The notes below the pieces were generated by a model, which had not been told where the DNA came from, searched no databases, and saw only the letters and a list, made by a program, of their open reading frames with translations. From the NCBI GenBank assembly GCA_963966185.1, contig CAWZYM010000402.1:359001-423000 (forward strand): 64,000 nucleotides of DNA, in the 5' to 3' direction. The DNA comes from Rhabditoides inermis. Its lineage: Eukaryota; Nematoda; Chromadorea; Rhabditida; Rhabditidae. This document shows, one piece after another, positions 23,946 to 36,724 of this stretch (the stretch's first letter is position 1; each line of letters begins with the position of its first letter). Made by a program: the position numbers and the translations under genes.

Positions 23946-26900
23946 TACATGTGTCACCCTGCGTCTCGAATTTCATATCTCTGTTCAGCTACGCGCAATG
24001 GAAGACGAACACGGATAGTCTGCTGGGATTCCATAACGCCGGGCCGCTCAGCGTGCGCGGCGGACGATACAGCTACGTCAAGGTGGGTAACACCTCTCTC
24101 TCTCTCTCTTTCTCTCCAACTCTCAAACCTTGCAGGAGTCGCCGGAGGAGCTGCACCTTCGCATCGAGCGCGTCTCTCTGGAGGACGACGGCATGTTCGA
24201 GTGTCAGATGATCCGACCAAGTATGGACCACGTCCGAGCCAGCGCCTTCGTCAACGTCGTCGGTGAGTGAACGTAATGTTAATGGTTCCTGCTTATCTCT
24301 ATGATTAGTTTATGTGAAGAAGACATATTAAAACTGTATAATACCACATAAAATACTTTTATTGAAGTGTTCATTTCCACGGCAAGAGAGAAGTAATAAC
24401 GAAAAAAGGCAAGCAGGAAAAATATGTGGATAAACAAGGCTAACCCTAGGCTGACCAGTGCAAGTGGTCAGCTACTTATTGGAGGGCCCTTTCAGTGCCG
24501 CCGACGCGCGTCTACTTTGCCAACTACGTGGCGGGGTCGGACGTGGAGGTGCAGGAGGACGCCACCCTCAACATCACCTGCGTCGCCCCGCACGCCAAAC
24601 CACAAGCCGACATCGCCTGGTACGTGTTTAAACATTATTTGGAGGAAGTCCTGATCGAAGACATACCCTCTTTCTCACGTGAAAACGCGCAGACGCCTTT
24701 TTCCCTTTTCCATGATTCTCTATTTACCCGTATAGCAACAAGGAAAAGGACATTTTGTTTGCATTCCACCAATAGTCTGTGACTTTGTTCAGGTACATCA
24801 ACGGGCGTCAGATCACGGAGAACATCCAGCACTGGAACACGTACAACCTCAACAAGACGGTGACCTCGCAGTCGGCGCTCCTCTGGAAGACCAGGTTCGG
24901 CAGTGGCGTTTTTAAATGGCAGTGTCCAGTGTTAGATGACCAGATCGACAATGGTGTTTTGAGATTGATGTTTTTGGAAAACTGTAAGATGCTAGGAGTC
25001 TCTCCCTCTCTATTGTTATATTCACTTGATTCAAATTCGTGTTTTCTTTGTGATTACACTGTATTTGAGAATCGCTAAACTTCATATTTGCAGGCGCGGC
25101 GACCACAAGAAGGTGATCACTTGCGAGGCGAGCCACGGCGACAGTGTCGGCAAGCTGCGCGCCAACCTCACCCTCTCCGTCCTCTGTGAGTCTCTCTCTC
25201 CCTCTCTATCTCTCTTTCCCCCCCTCTCTCTCTATTGTTATCACTCGCCAATCGGCTGTCACGATCGCCTCCTTCCGGCGCCGCTCTGATTAGCATATGC
25301 GTTCTCGCCCCCCACCGGCGGCGCTTTCATCTCTTTCTGGATGGGGTCAACGCGCGTTGCCCTTTCCGCTCGCGCTATGATATACAACCCGACACCTGAC
25401 CACACGCCGAGACAGTTGATCGCTGGACAATGGAGCGCGCGATTTGAATAGAGAGCGAGCTAAACGGTCATCGAGCCTGATTGAATGCCAGCCATCTGTT
25501 GATCTCTCTGCGTTTCAATCGTGAGAACGCGCCTTTTTTCGCCTGGCGGGTTGCCATATTCCGGAGTGAGAGTGAGAGTGAGAGAGTTGCAGTGAGTGTA
25601 AGAGGGAATGCCTCGAGGGATCTCCGAGACACGGGTCAGATATTGGCGTGTGTGATGGATAGGAATGGGAGAGTGGGAGAGAGGACGAAAGTGTCTTGAG
25701 TCTTCCCCGAGAATCAATCTGCGCGAAAAGGCGAGGTCAGATTCGACTGATCAAAAAGCCGCTTTGAGGCGAGGTCAGACTCGATTATGTACCAAAAAGC
25801 CGCTTTATGCCACAAAATTCACTTTCTGAGGATCTTTCTGAGGGTGCGCAGCCGTTCAGAGATCTTTCTGAGACGCTTTTGCTAGAAAACGTTGAGTATG
25901 ACCTCTACTAAACGCATAAAATTCACACGTCTCTTTTTTTCAGATCCGTCCGACCGTCCGCAGGTGTCGATCGCTAGCGGCGACTCGTACGTCAAGGCGG
26001 GCGAGAACGTGACTCTTGTTTGCGTGGCTGCTGGCGGCAACCCACCGCCAGCCCTTACATGGCACCTCAACAACAAGCTCATCGACCAACAGTACCGCTA
26101 CGACGTTTCCGCACAGGTAAGAACTCGCTGATTAGATTAATAGCCGAGAAACCACCTGTTTTGAGTGGGAGAGAGTGTGTAACGGTCATTATTCGTGGCA
26201 CTGTGCCGCATCGGTGATTTATCGTCGCCTTGCGTGAGTGACACCCCCTCGGCAGCTGTCAAAATCCGTCATAGAGAGAGAGGGAACCGTAATCCGCACA
26301 CACCTCGTGTTACGCAATGGGGCAGTGGGCAATCGCAATTGTCTCGCCGGAAGCTAGAGAGACAATGGGGGGGATGCGCGGCGATTGTTCCGAGTCTCAT
26401 TGGGTGATGCAAGCTCGCGAGTCGATTAGTTGATCGAGTTATGTGTCGATGAGGTAATGAATTGGCAAAGGGCAATCTCGGCGCATCTCTCCACTTGATT
26501 GTCCATCTGGCGTCACCGACGAGAGGGGGGCTGAGCGCAAAGACGCCGCCGCGACACAGATATGCTAATTGGGAGAGATGAGCCTAGGGATTATGCAATG
26601 CTCATGACGCCCTTGTAATCGAGCTCTTCCGAGAGGCGACAGCCGACTGGATTATTGGGGGGAAACGTTTTGTGAGAAAAAAGGTGATACGTTTCAGGAG
26701 ACGCGCAACACGTACTCGTTCATCGCGGAGGCGTCGGACAACATGGCGGCGTACGAGTGCCGCAGTCAGAACCTCGCCGGCAATGCGCCGTTGAAGAAGA
26801 CGGTGCAAGTCAAGGTGGCATGTGAGTTGATTCTTGTTTTTGAGAGAATGAATCACATCATAAGGCTCCGTGTTATTTCAAATCTATCCACATGAGAATA

Positions 26901-28807
26901 AACATTCCAGTTGCTCCGCAAGGAGTGGACATTCTCGGCGAGGCCACTCTCAAGCAGGGCGCCACCACCACCGTGCAATGCCGATCGCGGTATGTCATAC
27001 ATTCATTTCGATATCATGTTCAATCACCTTGAACGCTGTAATCTATCTCGATGTTTAGTAGTGAGTAGGTCTGGTTAATTCAGGTCACTTTCCATAGTAT
27101 AGCGTGAAATAGTAGTGCAAGTGTGGCGCGGGAGAGATGCGCGCTAATTGTTCTAATGGACGGCGCCCGCGTCAGCGATCAAATCACGACGACGCCTCCG
27201 CGCAAACACGAAATTGTTCCGCGCCGCATGTAATGGGGACTGCTGGAAATAGTATACATGTATCAACACCCTTTTTTCTGACTGTAAGCTCCTGGTGTTC
27301 CGCTTCCACATTAGTTCGTCCTTGTCCCTGTAGTACTGCATCCACGTGAGATTAATTAACGATCACACAGCGCGGGAAAGAAGACATTCCAAAAAAGATT
27401 CTTATGGTACACCTTTTCAGCGCCGCCAACCCGCCCGCCAAGATCTCGTGGCTAGTTAACGGGCATCCGGTGCCGTCGAACCAGCAGAGCGAACATCAAC
27501 AGGTAAAATTGGAATCAGAATCAGATTCAGAATAATTATCTCAAATCCAGTAGTCATTACGTAAACTACGGTGAAATAAGTTTCGGTACGACAATGCCTA
27601 CTGCGAGTTCCAATACGACTCCATGTCCAAAGGCCGCATACGTGCTATGGGGGAAAATGTGAGTATTAAAACGGTTAAAATGTTCCAGGCGCACGGCACG
27701 ATCTCGATCTCTAACCTGACGATCCACTCGAACGAGGTGATGAGCGCCGGGCACCGCGTGAACGTCGAGTGCAACGCGCGCAACGACGAGGGCGCGAGCA
27801 GCAAGCAGCACCTCATCAAGATACTCGGTGAGCGCTTCAGCAGGTTCATCCGGGATTGCTATAGCTGTACATGACATTGCCATCACAACAAAATGAATGA
27901 AGTTCTTCACCGCGCTTTTATGCGCGATCTTATCATTCTCTACGTTTTCAGCGCCGCCACTCACGCCCAAGATATCGGGTCTCGAGGAGGTGTACGCGGA
28001 AGGAGACGTCGTCAACGTCACCTGCGAGGCCGTCGGAGGCAACCCTCTCGCTGAAATCGTCTGGTTCCGCGGACACGAGAAGGTACGCCTGGTTTCATTT
28101 TGAATCTTTTCCACTAACCTTGACTCACCCCTTCGCTAACCTTGTAGAAGCACGCCAAGAATAAAAAGAAGCCGCGATGGACAAAGGTAAATAAATACCA
28201 TGGTTATATGTTATATCCCGCAAGTGTGTCCCCACCTCTCTCTTCTCCCTATGTGTGCTCTGGTGGTGGTTTGTGTAGGCTTCTGTCACGCCAGCGTTTC
28301 GTCCACTCCACTGTCACACTGGACGGGATGCTTATGTGAACACGTGTTGTAAGCTGAAACAGCTTTCTGTCAGGCACTGACTGTTATGTGACGCTTGGAA
28401 TGGAGAATCTTTTCAGATGTCCGGCGCGCGCTCTTCCGTGTCCGGCAACGCTGCCATGTCGACGCTGACGCTGAGCCTCGATCGGAGCATGAACAACCAG
28501 AAGCTGCGGTGCGAGGCGAGCAACGCCGCCCTCGACGAGCCTCTCGTCGACATGAAGCCGCTCAACGTCGTCTGTGAGTAGCCTTTTTATGCATCTTGTT
28601 GTCTCACTTCTTTGGCTTCATTTTTTTGTGCTTAGTTTTCAATGATCCCCTTTTCCAAGCATTTTAAAACGTCGTCTGTGAGTAGACGTTCTGAGCTTTC
28701 TTAACTTGAGTGAATAATTATACTTATCGGTTTTCAGTCGGTCCGCAGCGCGTCACTATCCGCACGCCGGAGGGCTCGCGGCATCAGATGGTCGCGGGAC
28801 GGTGAGT

Positions 28808-28849
<42 letters not shown>

Positions 28850-31800
28850 TCCCTCTCCCCCTCCCTCTCTCAAATCTGTCCCTTCAGCGAGTCTCGTCTG
28901 CTCTGCTCTTCTCCGGCCTCCAACCCACCAGCGGTTATTCACTGGGAGTTCTCCCCTGCCGGGTCGGACGGTCCCGTTGTTTACGCTGGCGAGACCACCC
29001 TCAACGAGAGCAGCCGCGAGACCGGGTGGACTGTGGAGAACGGCACGTTGTAACGAAGACTTCATCATCTAAATCGACCACTTTATTATGAATCGTCGTA
29101 GATATCGCAATAGTTCAATAACGCGCATGAGAGACTCCCAGCATCTACTTGAGCGTCACGACAGCACATGCTGACCGGTACATTTCAGTCGTGTCGTTCA
29201 CCCCGCTGGAGACGTTCGACGGCACTGTGGTGCGGTGCGTGGCGACACACCCGCTGTGGAGAGCGGCCGTCAACACCACCTTCCCTCTGAATGTGCACTG
29301 TGAGTCTGACACAACCGGATGGCTACTATCGCTCCACAGCTATGTCGATGACATGTCTATGTCAGAAAAAAACGCCCGGCAGACACAGAAAAGAGACACT
29401 GTTGTTTCAGACGCGCCTCGCCTGCTCGTCGACTCTCCAGTGTCGATCGTGGCCACCGAGGGAGACTCTTTCCACGAGAACCTCACCGTCAGAGCCAACC
29501 CGCCTGTGAGCGACTGGAGGTGCGTATCTTGACATGATGTAAACGGAACAATAATTTATACGGTTCTAACAACACGTGCAATATGTACATACAAACGACA
29601 AGAAATACGAAACGATTACCTTTACGAGCTTCAATTTGAGGACTCATTCGAACTTCAATGTAACTGGTAGCGAGCAGAGAGGGAAGAATACGTTCACCGA
29701 ATCCTTGTTGCAGGTGGAGAAAGAACGGCATCCCATTCCAGCAGCAGGTCGGCAACGTGTTCGCGCGCTATGCCACTCTTAGTGGACGACAGCTGAAGGT
29801 GAGTAGTGAGTCACATCAAAATCGGAATCAAAGACGATGAAACTATCACAGTCAAATCCAATCAAATCAGATATGTTTATTCGGGATCGCAATGATGATT
29901 ATGACACGTACATAACGAAGTAACGAAATCGCTCTGTAGTGAGTGGAATATGTTGTGAATTCGCAGCGCGTCTCAGCTAAGAGCGCGGAGGGTTGCGGTG
30001 AATACTCGCGTCGCCTATAAATTGCCCCTGCTACGATTCTTCGTGATCAGTGCGTCAATAAAGACCTTACTGAATCAGTGGTTTCCATCGAGCTGTTATT
30101 GCACGCGAGTGTGTCTAGTACAATCGAAATGTTGCAGGACTCGGACGCCGGGCAGTACACGCTGTTCGCCACCAACAACGTCGGCACTGCGAATGTCACG
30201 ATAAACATCAACATCGAGTTCCCGGCGAGGGTGAGTGACGCTTCAGATTCCGCGGTCTCTGCAGCATCAATTTCTCGATCGAACAGTCACTTGCGAGAAT
30301 GAGAGCTGAAATACGGGAATAACTGTCGGAATTTACAATTATTCGTTCAGATCACGCGCGTCTCCTCGCCAATCACCGCCTCTGCTGGTGAGGCGGTGGT
30401 GCTGGAGTGCGAGGCCGAGGGAGTGCCCAGCAAGGAGAACATGGTCAAGTGGACGCGCAACGGGAAGGAGGTGGGTGCAAGGTTGCTTTGAAGATATTTC
30501 ATCACCAGTCGCACACTCCCATACGGTGATGAGAAGAACATAAGCAGAAGAACATTCATAGGACTCATAGATTCATTCGATGATAGTACTCACATCACCA
30601 TCTAGATCCCGTTCGTGCATTCTGCCCCTAACCGGGTGGCACTGCGGCTCAACGCCAGCACAGAGACCGCCGGACAGTACATGTGCGTCGCCGATAACGG
30701 AATCGGGGTGGTGAGTGATTTTTTTGTCGTCTTGCGTGAGTATCAAATGAGAACCGTAATCCACACACCTTGTGACGCAATGGCGCAGTGTTTCTAACGT
30801 GTGTCGTATTCTAGCCTGCCGAATCTCCTGCCTTCCTCCTCGTCAAACGTCCCCCGTCTGTGGTGCAGCTTCCCTCTCTCGCTCGCGCCGCCGGTGCACT
30901 CGGAGGCAGGGCCCGGGTGCGCTGCCGAGTCGAAGCCGTCCCTGACGCCCAGTTCGACTGGCTAAAGGTAGGTTCGAGAACTTACGAGTTGCTCACTGCG
31001 ATGGAGTTGAATGATCCTGTCCTAACACGAAACAACACGGATTTTCCAGTAACGTGTTAGGACAATAACAACACGTTCTATATTGCCCCAGCGAGATGAC
31101 TTGGGTTACCGCAATGATCATATCACAAATGAATCGCACTAGGGGATACATGGTTTGTTTTCAGGCGGGCCAGCCGATTCGCGCCAACAACACCAAGTAC
31201 GCCGTGTACAGCACGCAGCTCAACTTTGACACGCACGAGGTGAGCTTTTTCGTACTTTTAACGCACATCACTTATCCTCCCAAACACGATACCATGTACG
31301 TTATTGTATTCGTATTTTCGCAAAACCCTCCAATTCATTGCTCCCATGTATGACTATTTTTTGGCCGGTTGAATCCGGGGTCCTCCTAGTAGTCCTAGTC
31401 GTGAACAAGATTTCGGATTACGACCACGTCGGCAGAGGGAGTTGGGTTGGGTGGCGTCGGACATCTCGAATTCCGTTCTTGAGTCCGTAGATGGTGCTGT
31501 GACGCCTTTTGGCTACCATGAGAGTGGACTGCCACACCACAGGGGCTGGGTGAATTTAACAAGAATGGTTGGCTCCGAGGGGGGTCCAACCAGCGACCGT
31601 GAGATTCAGAGAAGAACGCTCTATCCACTCAGCCGCGCCCCCGGTTCAGTGGATAGAGCTATCCTTGCCTATAATGTATAAGAATAAACATCACATTACA
31701 TTTTACGTATTACGTCACTTTTCACTTTTCAGTCCACCCTCTACGTCTCTGACATCTCGCCGGACGACTACCAGACCGAGTACCGCTGTGTGGCGAGGAA

Positions 31801-32330
31801 TCAGCTGGGTCGGGACGAGGTGGGGCATTACTCTCTCTATCTATCTCCCCCCCCCCTCTCTCCTATTTTCTCTCGACTCTCGCAGAACACTCATAAGTCT
31901 CTTGACGCGGAGGCTACACGGGGATTTCGTATCTTCAAATAACTGTTCATATTGCCAGGTGGTGATTCCTGTGGGTCCTCTGTCGCCACCGGACACGCCG
32001 CTCCAGCTGGTGCACACCAACACGACCCCGAATACCATCTCCATCTCCTGGCTGGCAGGATTCGACGGCGGCGCCGAGCAGACATTCGAGGTCGGTCGGA
32101 CAAAATAGGACAAAACTAGCTCACATTAAAATAACATGGAGTGAAAGTACACGCACGTTCAATACAAATCATATTGCACGGACCGTTTTGCTCAATTGAG
32201 ACAATCAGTACAGGCCAACTGAGAGGCGATAATTTATGATTTGGCTGCAGGTGCGCTACCAGCTCGATGGCGACAGCACCGTGCACTCGGTCAACACCAG
32301 CAACAACGTGAGTGGTTTCCTCTGTCTGTC

Positions 32331-32388
<58 letters not shown>

Positions 32389-33388
32389 CCTTTTTTTATT
32401 GGACGCAGATGTTTCTGTAACAAATCCGTTCATTCAAACGAACCCTTTTGCAGCACGTGCGTCTCTCTGGTCTGCAGCCGGCGCGCGCCTACCTCTTCCA
32501 AGTACGCGCCCTCAACGGCCGCGGATTCAGCAGCGACTTCTCCCGGCCCGCCACCGTCGTCTCCACGCTGACGGAGGACGGCGTGGATGTGAGCAGCATC
32601 ATCAAAAAGGTGCGTTCATTTCACGCGCTATTACGAAACAGCATGGTTGATTAATGATGGTCGGCTATGATAGCGTGTCTGACACCGGCCCCCTCGGGCT
32701 CCCGGTGTACTAGTCGCTTCTAGAGATACATATGTGCTGCACGTTTTGGTGTCACTAGAGGAGATGATGTGCGAGAAGGACCTCTCTTCAACCATTTGCA
32801 GAAGGACACGATCCCGCGGCCGATCATGATCTTCTTCGCTATCGGCGGCACTCTGCTGCTGCTTTTCAACTGCCTGCTGCTGTGCTACCTGCAGAAGCGG
32901 CAGAGAAGAAAGAAGATCCAGGAGAAGACGGAGATGTTGCGCTCCACACTCACCGGAGACAGCGCGGTGCGACCAGTGCAGGTGAGACTAGCTCCGCCCA
33001 CTCTGACCCCGCCCCTTCTTTCAGATGTACGGCGCGACGGGCAGCCATGGGGCGATGACGCGGATCGAAGACGAACCAAGAGACGTGAGCGAGGACGATC
33101 ACAGCGTGCGGACGATGATTGTGAGTGATGAGTGATTATCGATCGATTGACTATTGATCAATTTCCAGGAGGTGAATCCGAACGGCTACATGCAGCAGAT
33201 CGATCCGGCGTTCTACGAGAGAAACTGTCTCGTGGAATACGAATACGATCGTGAGTGCAGTTCTCGATTTTTCTCTCGATTCAATCAATAAGTCGATAAT
33301 GATTTCAGCTCACGGCTACTCGAGCCAAGCGGGAACGATGAGCCGCCACCAGGGCACCTATTCCAATATGCCCTACCCTGTGAGTTTG

Positions 33389-33427
<39 letters not shown>

Positions 33428-33629
33428 CTCGCTCTCGCTCTCTCTCTCTCTCTCTCAACGTGCCCTCTCGCAGGAGCCGCCGCGCGAGCAGTCGGTCTAC
33501 TCGGACCGCTCACTCTCCCGTCGACCATACAACCCGCAAGACTCCCCCCACCTCTCCACCTTCATCCAACAGAACTCGGTCCGCGCCGGACCCATCCACT
33601 ACTCCCAGCTCGACGGCGACCTCGTCTGA
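23499..33629 (+). CDS. syg-2: nephrin-family immunoglobulin adhesion protein, SYG-2 orthologue
   Basis: Single-pass adhesion receptor; in C. elegans SYG-2 binds SYG-1 across cells to place synapses. Thirty-three exons (first 23499-23644, then starts at 23989, 24136, 24496, 24793, 25094, 25944, 26698, 26911, 27421, 27689, 27952, 28148, 28417, 28738, 28888, 29189, 29411, 29714, 30138, 30351, 30606, 30815, 31165, 31733, 31959, 32251, 32454, 32802, 33025, 33169, 33309, 33474) join in frame to 1231 residues. Order: short signal peptide (1-16), about nine Ig domains (20-925), one fibronectin III (926-1025), transmembrane segment (1045-1067) followed by KRQRRKK, and a 160-residue cytoplasmic tail with several Tyr, ending GDLV. 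Length and order fit nephrin/SYG-2. Ig7 lacks the Cys pair. The intron after 29042 seems to use a GC donor. The start is the first ATG after the acceptor at 23480; an extra upstream exon is possible. Confidence 0.9.
24403..24487 (+). repeat. dispersed repeat, also at 54757-54840
   Basis: About 80 bp shared with the second copy, including TATGTGGATAAACAAGGCTA and CAGTGCAAGTGGT. This copy ends a few bases before the acceptor of syg-2 exon 4. Confidence 0.7.
25727..25911. mobile_element. dispersed repeat, copy 2, in syg-2 intron 6
   Basis: Reverse complement of 21788-21965 in motif order. One end carries a tandem duplicate of the GCGAGGTCAGACTCGA / AAAAAGCCGCTTT unit. It ends about 30 bases before exon 7. 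Confidence 0.7.
28148..28186 (+). CDS. syg-2: symmetrical 39-nt basic exon within syg-2 Ig5
   Basis: Exon 13 encodes 13 residues, seven of them Lys or Arg ([13 protein letters not shown]). Both flanking introns are phase 0, so skipping it keeps the frame and simply shortens the loop between the strands of the fifth Ig domain. Acceptor cttgtag and donor gtaaat are both present. Alternative use is an inference. Confidence 0.6.
28808..28870. repeat. (CT)n tract in syg-2 intron 15
   Basis: Starts seven bases after the donor at 28802 and fills most of an 86-nt intron. Confidence 0.9.
31370..31655 (-). mobile_element. tRNA-derived SINE in syg-2 intron 24
   Basis: On the minus strand the 5' end has a tRNA-like D-arm (CGCGGCTGAGTGGATAGAGC) and, 40 bases on, CGGTCGCTGGTTGGACCCC as a decayed box B. 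The string CGGTCGCTGGTT is shared with the SINE at 5472. The body ends near a CCCCGGATTCAACCGG segment. No clear target duplication. Confidence 0.6.
33390..33457. repeat. (CT)n tract in syg-2 intron 32
   Basis: Begins about ten bases after the donor at 33380 and ends shortly before the last exon. Confidence 0.9.
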
Positions 33630-34572
33630 GACTGGTTCCCCGGAACCAGCCTTTGGTTCCCTCCCGCCCCTGGTTCATCTAGTCTCTCTCTCTCCACTGC
33701 CATACGAGTCCATTGTCATAGCCGGCGTGTGTACTGTTCAAGTATCGCTCTGGCCTGTCACTTTGCGTGAATATTGTTACGTTTGCTATTATGTATTTGC
33801 GATTGTGTGTTGTTCGTTCCTAGACCTAGAGATATCGTGCGCTCAATCCGCCCCATCACAGATGTTTATGTGTTTATTGCGTTCGGATAAAGTATACGTG
33901 ATTTTGTAGAATCTTGTTTCAATACTCACTCACCACCACTGTTTTAATGTCAACAATCATGGCACCTTATAAATTTAGAACTAGGTGAGTGTTACATTGA
34001 ACTGTTTGACATGAATGGGATAACTTTCTTTTCAAAACTGCTACAAATTTACAGGAAATGGTATGCTGGCGTGGGAGACTCCAACTTGTTCGTGTGGGCG
34101 GTTCAATATATCACTGACCAGCAAATCGAGCTGTGGTAGATCAGAAAAGAAACCAAAATCCAGTGTCATTCGTTTTCCCTCTGTTTCTTTTCAGTATGTG
34201 TGGGAGAGAGATACAGTAAGGAGAGACTACGAAAAATGAAGTTTGAAAAAATTTGTCTGTCTTTCTATCACAAACTCAGATCACATGTTTTCATTGGAAA
34301 AGAAATGCGAGAAAGAACAATGTTGTATCTGTAGATGGTACACCAAAACACACCGCTACATTTCTATTCTCTCTTCCGAGTGTACTATAGTACATACTTC
34401 CCATGGAGTACTATGGTACTTTTGTCAACTTTTCGCAGTACTACATTCTGATGGCTACGTAAGTATAGTACCCTTGGCCTCACAAAATACTATGAACATT
34501 TAATTTGTCACGTTGTTGGGTTGTGGATTTTCACGAAACGGTGAAAAAAGTACATAAATAAATCGATAGCAA
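33630..34572. other. 3' intergenic region between convergent syg-2 and chemoreceptor gene
   Basis: Contains the 3' ends of both genes. Small palindromes with GTACTATAGTAC and GTACTATGGTAC occur near 34380-34420. No further gene is seen. Confidence 0.5.
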
Positions 34573-36369
34573 TTACGCGTTTCTTGATAGGTTCGTTTGT
34601 AGGCTGACAGCAGCGACGGATGCAGTAGTGGTGCTTGGAAGACGGAACTGGATCGCTCGGCGCAACTGAAAACGGACCAGTGACAACACTTTCTCGATTC
34701 TTTCCATAGTACCATAGTTAAAAAGTATGGCGCCCTTTCATCGTGGTTTGTTAAAGTTCACCTCATTCTAAATTTCCTTCAGTTTCAGTCGCTTTCATTT
34801 CTTCAACTACAGTCCCTATAGGTCTAGAGTTGGCAACATGCATCTCTCACAAACAGGCAGTAGTTGTACTATACAATCAAAACACGAAACACGAGACACA
34901 AACGCGGTCGCACTCACTTCGGAATTCATGAGAAGTGCCATCCAGGGTGAGATGAAGGCGAGTAGCGTGTTCCAGAGTGGGAAGTACGTGCGTAGGAGGA
35001 CAATAGCCGCCGTGTTCTGGACATGAGGAATGAAACTTCGGAGAAACTTATAGGTTCGATTAGTCTTCTAAATCAGACATTTGATTTGCATGACTTTCAA
35101 GTTGCCTCTGAAATGCGAAGACTCACTTCGGTGTAATTGAATATGTTCTGAAGGGCGTAGTGTAGTGTGATGACGAGTAGAGCTATGAGAAGACCCAGTA
35201 GTTCCACCGCCATCTTTGCGTTCCTCCTTCCATGCGAGTTCTTCCTGCAAAGTATTTCGGTTTCGGGTGTGATAGCATTTTCAAAAGTAAATGTAAATTT
35301 ATGTTTATCTGGTTTTTTTTTGTATGAGCATAAGAACTGCGTGATACAATTCTTCATTTTTACCCCGATATTCGGAGAATTTCTACTGATGTGATTGCTT
35401 TCACTACAAAAACCTATATCATGATTTTTTTTACTTACCGGAATGACGAGATGTTCCGTCGCAGCGTGTTCAAAATCAATCCATAGCAGAAAGCACAAAT
35501 GACAATAGAAATAAGCGTTACGGACATGGAAGTAATATACGTCATCTAAAGCATTTGAAAATACATAACATTGGTTTCGTAAATTCACCTGGTTCACATC
35601 TTTTGACACTATCAGATTCAGTGTGACATTACTGTCAAAGGCGACTTGCGAGGTGAGAATATGAGATGTGAGAATGAACGGCGTGACCCATTGAACGATC
35701 ACAAATACAAACGGAGGCGTTTTCGTCCAGAGCTGTGAACGAATCATGTTTTCAAATTAGCATTCATTTCATTCATAGCATTGTTTTGTGTATGGCGAAC
35801 TTGCACATTACACAAAACTCATTCTATCAATGATAATATTATAATAAACGTGTTGTGTTGTATATATTGATTTTACCGTGAGCAGCGGCGTGCGTTCGTG
35901 CGTAAATGCGATAGTGAAGCAGCGTTGCAGAGAGATGAGGACGATTCCTGGACCGAAAGTGGTTGATGTGTTTGGAATCCCGGTTCTACCTATGCATCGC
36001 ACGTAGAGCGCAATGTAGACCTGCGCGTACATGAGAGTGACCAGGTAGGTGTTGTTCCACGACCAATAGAACGGCTTCAACATGTCGATCCCGCGCAGGT
36101 TGAACGTGGAAAAGTACACGAAGAACCCGATAATGTCAACGAAACCCTGAATGCTTGAATATTGAAATGATAGAGATAAATGGGAAGGTGGTGAGTGAGA
36201 GAGAGAGGGAGAGAGAGAGAGAGCGCACCTGTGACACCCAGATCGTGTAGAACACGCTACTGAAGGGTTTCGTGCGTTTGCGCCTCATCACCGAGTAGAT
36301 CATCCGCGCATACATGGGCAGAGTGAGCACCGCCGCGCCGAGAATGATGTAGCTCTGCCACGACAACAT
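34573..36369 (-). CDS. nematode seven-pass chemoreceptor, serpentine receptor class V/G-like
   Basis: Exons in transcript order: 36369-36229, 36146-35877, 35732-35589, 35545-35439, 35244-35127, 35016-34918, 34665-34573. They keep frame and give 323 residues, the normal size for Srv/Srg receptors. Seven hydrophobic stretches are visible, starting with YIILGAAVLTLPMYARMIYS after a four-residue N-terminus. Family-like features are SSVFYTIWVSQGFVDIIGF after TM1, a long TM3 ending in SLQRCFTIAF, and after TM7 LLMNSELRRAI, which resembles the cytoplasmic start seen in Srv proteins. Assignment to Srv rather than another Srg-superfamily class is tentative. Probably a sensory-neuron receptor, by family. 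Intron 1 contains a CT tract on the sense strand next to the donor. Confidence 0.75.
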
Positions 36370-36724
36370 CGAAGCCTTCAGAAGTTCAGGTTCAGAAGAC
36401 GTGCCGGCTCAGACGACGTGCTATCTGCACCGGAGACTGATGTGAGTCGAACGAACCACGCTTACATACCACTGCCACTTTCACACGCGAGTCTGCACTT
36501 TTTGCACCAATGAATTGTACTCAGTCATCTGAATGTCACCTCCGTTCTGTGCGTGAGAAAATAAAATCAATGCAAAAGTGAAATGGAAAAAAATGCGGCA
36601 AATCACAAATGCGATCATCATGTATGTATTCGGATGTTGTAAAAAAAAAAGTGTTTTGTGAAGTAGCCGGGAAGGTTCTAGCCCATTATCCATTATCACA
36701 ATCTGAAAAGTACATTGTAGTTAA

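Noticed and set aside
29043..29188. Splice using the GT at 29048 or 29051 in syg-2
   Set aside because: These donors break frame with the acceptor at 29188 or need a weak acceptor near 29146 and would insert residues into the Ig6 strand before its Cys.
34838..35026. Plus-strand frame opposite the chemoreceptor
   Set aside because: Antisense of a well-supported exon, with no family resemblance.
36481..36699. 72-codon frame upstream of the chemoreceptor as a first exon
   Set aside because: It does not join in frame to the exon at 36369, and that exon already starts with ATG and gives a full-length receptor.
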